Part shown: piece after piece, positions 7,880 through 10,394 of the stretch | How positions within the stretch are numbered: position 1 is the stretch's first letter | How the letters are laid out: every line of letters starts with the position of its first letter | Notes under the pieces: generated by a model | What the model saw: the letters and a program-made list of their open reading frames with translations, nothing else | Told to the model about the DNA's origin: nothing | Databases searched by the model: none | Translations under genes and position numbers: made by a program | Assembly (NCBI GenBank): GCA_028288395.1 | Contig: JAQBNV010000525.1 | Location: 1 to 10,394 of the forward strand | From: Adhaeribacter sp. | GTDB taxonomy: Bacteria > Bacteroidota > Bacteroidia > Cytophagales > Hymenobacteraceae | Length of the DNA: 10,394 bases | Direction: 5' to 3'

Positions 7880-8224
7880 TTATTTAATGTCAAATAAAAC
7901 TTTGAGTTTATCTTCAATTTTAGATTGAGGTATTGTAGAAATATATCCTAATTATCTTTTAATTATATCTTTAGGTATTGTTACCATTCTGTGCAGCTTT
8001 ACTACAGAATCTACGGCAAGACCTGTTAACTTAAAGTCATTATCTTTTCTATCAATTAATAAATCTGATGATTCAAGAGATTTTGGTATTTGACTACTGA
8101 TAAAAGCTATAATAATATGATTATAAAATCCCAATTCATCAGTCAAACAAACGGTTGGCCTGACTTTAGTTCCACTGAAATCATTGAATGGGAAAGGTAC
8201 TAGAATGATTTTTCCTTTAATCAT
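7880..8224 (-). pseudogene. PemK/MazF-type toxin, interrupted by an in-frame stop
   Basis: The minus-strand frame from the ATG at 8224 codes 90 residues and hits TAA at 7952-7954. The same frame continues for 23 more codons to a second TAA at 7880-7882, and the extension (LGYISTIPQSKIEDKLKVLF) is the expected C-terminal helix region of this family. The original gene was therefore about 114 residues with one sense codon changed to stop. Family marks are GKIILVPFPFND (4-15), GTKVRP (18-23, catalytic-type Arg22), AFISSQI (40-46) and the TGLAVDSVVKLHRMVTI strand. PemK/MazF toxins are mRNA endoribonucleases neutralised by the adjacent antitoxin. The truncated 90-residue product keeps the core strands but loses the last helix, so activity is uncertain. 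It overlaps the antitoxin by 8 nt. Confidence 0.75.
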
Positions 8225-8369
8225 GTAATGGATTTCCGTCTGTCAATGAATATATGTTTTCTTGCTCATCTTGCAAAAAATCGAAAGCTGGATTATTGGT
8301 TATCGCTGATAGCCATTGCTTACTATCAGTTTCTTCGTATTCTTCGGTCATAAGAATTATAACTTTCAT
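8217..8369 (-). CDS. Small antitoxin partner of the PemK/MazF-type toxin
   Basis: A 50-residue acidic protein starts at the ATG at 8369 and ends at TAA 8217-8219, overlapping the toxin start through ATGATTAA. Its second half reads NPAFDFLQDEQENIYSLTDG followed by NPLHD, which matches the style of antitoxins preceding PemK-like toxins in Bacteroidota and cyanobacteria (FDFL.D..EDIY...DGKP). That segment would wrap the toxin. No DNA-binding domain is evident in so short a protein. The frame stays open upstream to a TAG at 8463-8465 without another ATG, but most of that stretch is antisense to the feoB fragment, so I keep 8369. The antitoxin looks intact while the toxin does not. Confidence 0.7.
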   Translation of the reverse strand: MKVIILMTEEYEETDSKQWLSAITNNPAFDFLQDEQENIYSLTDGNPLHD

Positions 8370-8405
8370 TTGCTTTTCCTTGAAATTCAAAAAGCCGTCT
8401 AATCG

Positions 8406-8440
8406 TAAAATGCCTTCTTTACCCTCGCACGGGCATTTTA
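8406..8440. promoter_or_regulatory. Inverted repeat upstream of the antitoxin
   Basis: TAAAATGCC at 8406-8414 and GGCATTTTA at 8432-8440 are perfect 9-bp inverted arms with a 17-nt spacer. The centre lies about 54 bp upstream of the antitoxin ATG, a reasonable place for an autoregulatory operator. However, the same bases align with feoB codons (NPFFTPARAF), so the symmetry may be accidental. Confidence 0.3.
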
Positions 8441-8606
8441 CTATATATACATTACGTGTTTGCTATTATTTGCTATGCCATGTATGAGTACTTTAGCAGT
8501 AGTTTATCGCGAAAATAGTTTCTAGAAATGACCCATTATGCAGCTAATTTACATGAGCGGTCTAGCCTACGTTTGTCCGTACGTGGTTTTTCAGATATTT
8601 AAATAG
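8409..8606 (+). pseudogene. Decayed fragment of a second feoB (C-terminal ~63 codons)
   Basis: The plus strand carries a degenerate copy of the feoB 3' end, corresponding to 6539-6727. In successive frames it reads NAFFTLARAF (intact gene: NPFFTPARAF), then YVFAM, then CMSTLAVVYRE, then QLIYMSGLAYV and finally QIFK with a stop at 8604-8606. The last 44 codons align without gaps at roughly 70% DNA identity by hand; many differences are at third codon positions. Lesions are clear: both Trp codons of SWQW are now TAG and TGA, and a TTTGCTAT repeat at 8459 and 8469 is a 10-bp tandem duplication. Removing one copy restores YVFAM. It is not expressible as FeoB. It is wedged between the antitoxin start and the HEPN gene, whose stop lies 4 nt away. 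Confidence 0.85.
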
Positions 8607-8610
8607 AATA

Positions 8611-9219
8611 CTAAATAATTTCAGATAAAGCAATACAAATATTTTCAATAAACAGGACAGTATTTTGTGTTAGTGGTTGGTCAATAGGAATTTTACTTCC
8701 GAGTGAAAGATCAAAATCAGCCTCATGGACAATTTTGTTCCTTCTATTTATAATTAAACTTAATCTTTTTTTAATATCTTCACTAGGTTCTAATAATTTT
8801 GAAGATAGTTTAGTCCAAATATTTTTTACATCAATTAGGTTCATTGCATATTCTATCCCTTTGGGAGATTGATATGAGTCTCTTGAGATTATTTCTCTTA
8901 TAGCAGATTCTAAAAAGATTTGTTTTTCCTCTTGATTTATAGCTACAGCTATGGCTTCAACTGTCTTAATAGTTAAAGGAAATGTTTTATATTTTTCTGA
9001 AGCATTCCTTGTGCCTTTATAGATTTCTAACATTCCCACCCTAACCACATCGTGAATATAACTGTCTAATGCACTCACAGAAAGAGCGATCTCAGCTCGT
9101 AATATTTCTTTCGATTCCTCTTTTAACGTTGGGAAATTTGAAATTAATAGCGTATATAGTTTATCTAGCTCTTTAACTGCCTCAATATTTTTTCTAAATT
9201 GATTAAATGAGTTAATCAT
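8611..9219 (-). CDS. HEPN-fold protein with RNxxxH motif, probable ribonuclease
   Basis: This 202-residue, mostly helical protein has the marks of the RiboL-PSP/MAE_28990-like HEPN group. The first is an N-terminal helix pair with AEIALSVSALDSYIHDVVRV (42-61), containing the typical LDxYIHD. The second is the catalytic-type loop INRRNKIVHEAD (157-168), with Arg160, Asn161 and His165 forming R-N-x3-H. HEPN proteins with this motif are metal-independent endoribonucleases in toxin, abortive-infection and CRISPR-linked systems. No signal peptide or membrane segment is seen, so it should be cytoplasmic. It follows the ParA-like gene with an 8-nt overlap (ATGATTAA), so translation is coupled and the two products probably work together. 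Base composition is AT-rich like its partner. The family call is firm on motif; the exact subfamily is less sure. Confidence 0.78.
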   Translation of the reverse strand: MINSFNQFRKNIEAVKELDKLYTLLISNFPTLKEESKEILRAEIALSVSALDSYIHDVVRVGMLEIYKGTRNASEKYKTFPLTIKTVEAIAVAINQEEKQIFLESAIREIISRDSYQSPKGIEYAMNLIDVKNIWTKLSSKLLEPSEDIKKRLSLIINRRNKIVHEADFDLSLGSKIPIDQPLTQNTVLFIENICIALSEII

Positions 9220-10228
9220 TTGGAATCATATTTATAATTTTATCAGCAAAATTTGAGAAAAGTGCCTTAAATTTTTCTCTATTATCTTGCTGTGTTTTTA
9301 AAACAGGACCGGTCGCCCCAATTTGTTGATTAGTTAATTGGTAAACAGGTACTCCAAATTCTTGTGACTTAGCTTGGAGTGTGTGAAAGTTTGAAATTTT
9401 AGCTAAACAATATTCATGATCTGCATAAGCTGATTCTTCTAAAAGCATACCTGCTTTCTTTAAACTTGGAATCATCTCTTCATTGATTAGTTGGTTAATA
9501 CTATTTATGATATTTTGAAAGGCTTGAGCTGGTTCGCCATATTTTATTGTAAAATCATTAACAGTATAACCTAGAAATTTAGGAGTATTATGTGGTAAGG
9601 GGTATGTTGAATCTGAGAATAAATCTCTTGCTTGCTTTGCCCATCTTTCCCATGCTGGCAATATCCTACTTAAAGACCTTATTGCCATTTTAGAAAAATA
9701 ATCAGGAGAAGTAGGAACAATAAAATAATCAGATGAAATTAACAGTACTTGATTTATTGCACTTAAACTAGGATTAACATCTATCAGAATAAAATCAATG
9801 TTATATCTTTCAGCGGTCTTCTCTATTAGGAAATTAAAAGATCCTGGAAGATTCTTCATAGTACTAAACGAATTTGAAAGTTGAAAAGAAACTCCCAACT
9901 GTACTTCATATTCAGTTATTTCAAAGCTACCTGGTAATAAAAATAGGTCTGCATTATTCTTAACATTAAGGCAGTCTACAGGTTTTATTAATTCAGGTCT
10001 TGATTCAAATGCTGGAGCTAAGGCTGTTTTTAAATCATCTCCACTTTGATTTTTAAAATTTTCATACTCATCTTCACCAATTACTGTTAATGTTAGATTG
10101 CACTGGGAATCAGCATCTACTAAAAGCACCTTTTTACCTTTTTGAGTCAGCATCCAACCAACATTGTAAACACTTGTAGTTTTACTTACTCCTCCTTTAT
10201 GATTAAAAAAAGCTATTTTAATGGCCAT
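9212..10228 (-). CDS. ParA/Soj-like P-loop ATPase, stand-alone partner of the HEPN protein
   Basis: The 338-residue protein begins directly with the deviant Walker A of ParA/MinD ATPases, NHKGGVSKTT (9-18), with signature Lys11 and catalytic Lys16. The usual GKTT Gly is replaced by Ser15. Walker A' is VDADSQCNLT (37-46) and Walker B is FILIDVNPS (146-154) with Asp150 and Pro153. PTSPDY near 172 is the usual loop after the next strand. A C-terminal region of about 120 residues ends QIGATGPVLKTQQDN and an amphipathic helix. Such ATPases dimerise on ATP and bind DNA nonspecifically. There is no N-terminal HTH, so it resembles chromosomal or type Ib ParA more than P1-type. No ParB gene or parS-like site lies beside it; the partner is a HEPN RNase gene. 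A role in partition is therefore less likely than in a toxin or defence module, which is inference. Confidence 0.85.
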   Translation of the reverse strand: MAIKIAFFNHKGGVSKTTSVYNVGWMLTQKGKKVLLVDADSQCNLTLTVIGEDEYENFKNQSGDDLKTALAPAFESRPELIKPVDCLNVKNNADLFLLPGSFEITEYEVQLGVSFQLSNSFSTMKNLPGSFNFLIEKTAERYNIDFILIDVNPSLSAINQVLLISSDYFIVPTSPDYFSKMAIRSLSRILPAWERWAKQARDLFSDSTYPLPHNTPKFLGYTVNDFTIKYGEPAQAFQNIINSINQLINEEMIPSLKKAGMLLEESAYADHEYCLAKISNFHTLQAKSQEFGVPVYQLTNQQIGATGPVLKTQQDNREKFKALFSNFADKIINMIPND

Positions 10229-10241
10229 GGTATTCTTTCTA

Positions 10242-10270
10242 TATTCAATTTAAATATATATTATTCAATT
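10242..10270. repeat. Direct repeat pair TATTCAATT, operator-like
   Basis: TATTCAATT occurs at 10242-10250 and again at 10262-10270, exactly 20 bp apart, or about two helical turns. Both copies lie between the candidate promoter and the parA-like start codon, on the same face of the DNA. This is a usual layout for an autoregulatory binding site. The DNA is very AT-rich, so chance repetition is possible. Confidence 0.35.
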
Positions 10271-10296
10271 GAACTAGGCGCTTGTTTAATGCTGTA

Positions 10297-10327
10297 AAAA
10301 TGTATAAATTGACTGATATATAGCAAG
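10297..10327 (-). promoter_or_regulatory. Candidate promoter for the ParA-HEPN operon
   Basis: Read on the minus strand, CTTG (10327-10324) is followed after 19 nt by TACATTTT (10304-10297). This fits the Bacteroidota pattern TTTG...TAnnTTTG with one mismatch in each element. The start of transcription would be near 10290, giving a leader of about 60 nt that contains the TATTCAATT repeats. Confidence 0.4.
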
Positions 10328-10358
10328 TTATATGGAGGTAAGGTTTAAGAGTTTATCG

Positions 10359-10394
10359 TTATTTGCGTTTCAGTCCCGTTTCCCGGACAATGCT
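10359..10394 (-). CDS. Possible C-terminal end of a minus-strand gene continuing beyond the window
   Basis: On the minus strand the last bases read SIVRETGLKRK then TAA at 10359-10361. Codon style and the rise in GC compared with the adjacent spacer suggest coding sequence. Eleven codons are too few to name a family, and other frames are not fully excluded. Confidence 0.2.
   Translation of the reverse strand, partial: SIVRETGLKRK

Noticed and set aside
8254..8487. Plus-strand open frame of 77 codons
   Set aside because: It runs antisense over the antitoxin and across the feoB relic in a wrong frame; its Ser/Cys-rich product resembles no family.
9212..10228. Reading the ParA-like gene as a chromosome or plasmid partition locus
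   Set aside because: No ParB gene or clustered parS-like sites are visible, and the overlapping partner is a HEPN protein; the right edge of the window limits this.

Overview
The window looks like chromosome from a Bacteroidota bacterium, most likely a Cytophagales/Hymenobacteraceae-type organism. The grounds are AT-rich spacers without Shine-Dalgarno sequences, promoter-like TAnnTTTG elements, the style of the antiporter with its universal-stress-protein tail, the feoA-feoB pair, and a small signal-peptide/coiled-coil/C-terminal-anchor protein of a kind common in that group. Genus is not assignable by eye.

Region 1 (1-6727) is ordinary core-like DNA of moderate GC. It holds the last 40 codons of an alanine racemase, a convergent small membrane-anchored protein, a gene-poor AT-rich gap of about 0.8 kb, a lipoprotein-like coiled-coil protein 26 nt ahead of a CPA2/Kef-type cation:proton antiporter, and then feoA and feoB (ferrous iron uptake) 6 nt apart. 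Region 2 (6728-7693) has a REP-like double hairpin, the best promoter match in the window, and a secreted NodB-fold polysaccharide deacetylase.

Region 3 (about 7700-10300) is a visibly AT-richer accessory block, read mostly on the minus strand. It contains a PemK/MazF-type toxin-antitoxin pair whose toxin frame is interrupted by a stop codon 24 codons before its natural end. Next is a decayed plus-strand fragment matching the last ~63 codons of feoB, roughly 70% identical at DNA level, with stops and frameshifts. Last is a two-gene operon coding a stand-alone ParA-like ATPase and a HEPN-fold protein with an intact RNxxxH ribonuclease motif. The ParA-HEPN pair overlaps by the 8 nt ATGATTAA, and the antitoxin-toxin pair overlaps by exactly the same 8 nt. 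A promoter-like element and two 20-bp-spaced direct repeats sit upstream of parA.

The best candidate for an undescribed system is the ParA-HEPN operon: an NTPase coupled to a probable RNase, in an accessory spot beside a toxin-antitoxin pair, with no ParB partner visible. The feoB fragment inside this block suggests that the region behind feoB has been repeatedly rearranged, by a lost second feoB copy or by incoming DNA that carried a foreign feoB end.
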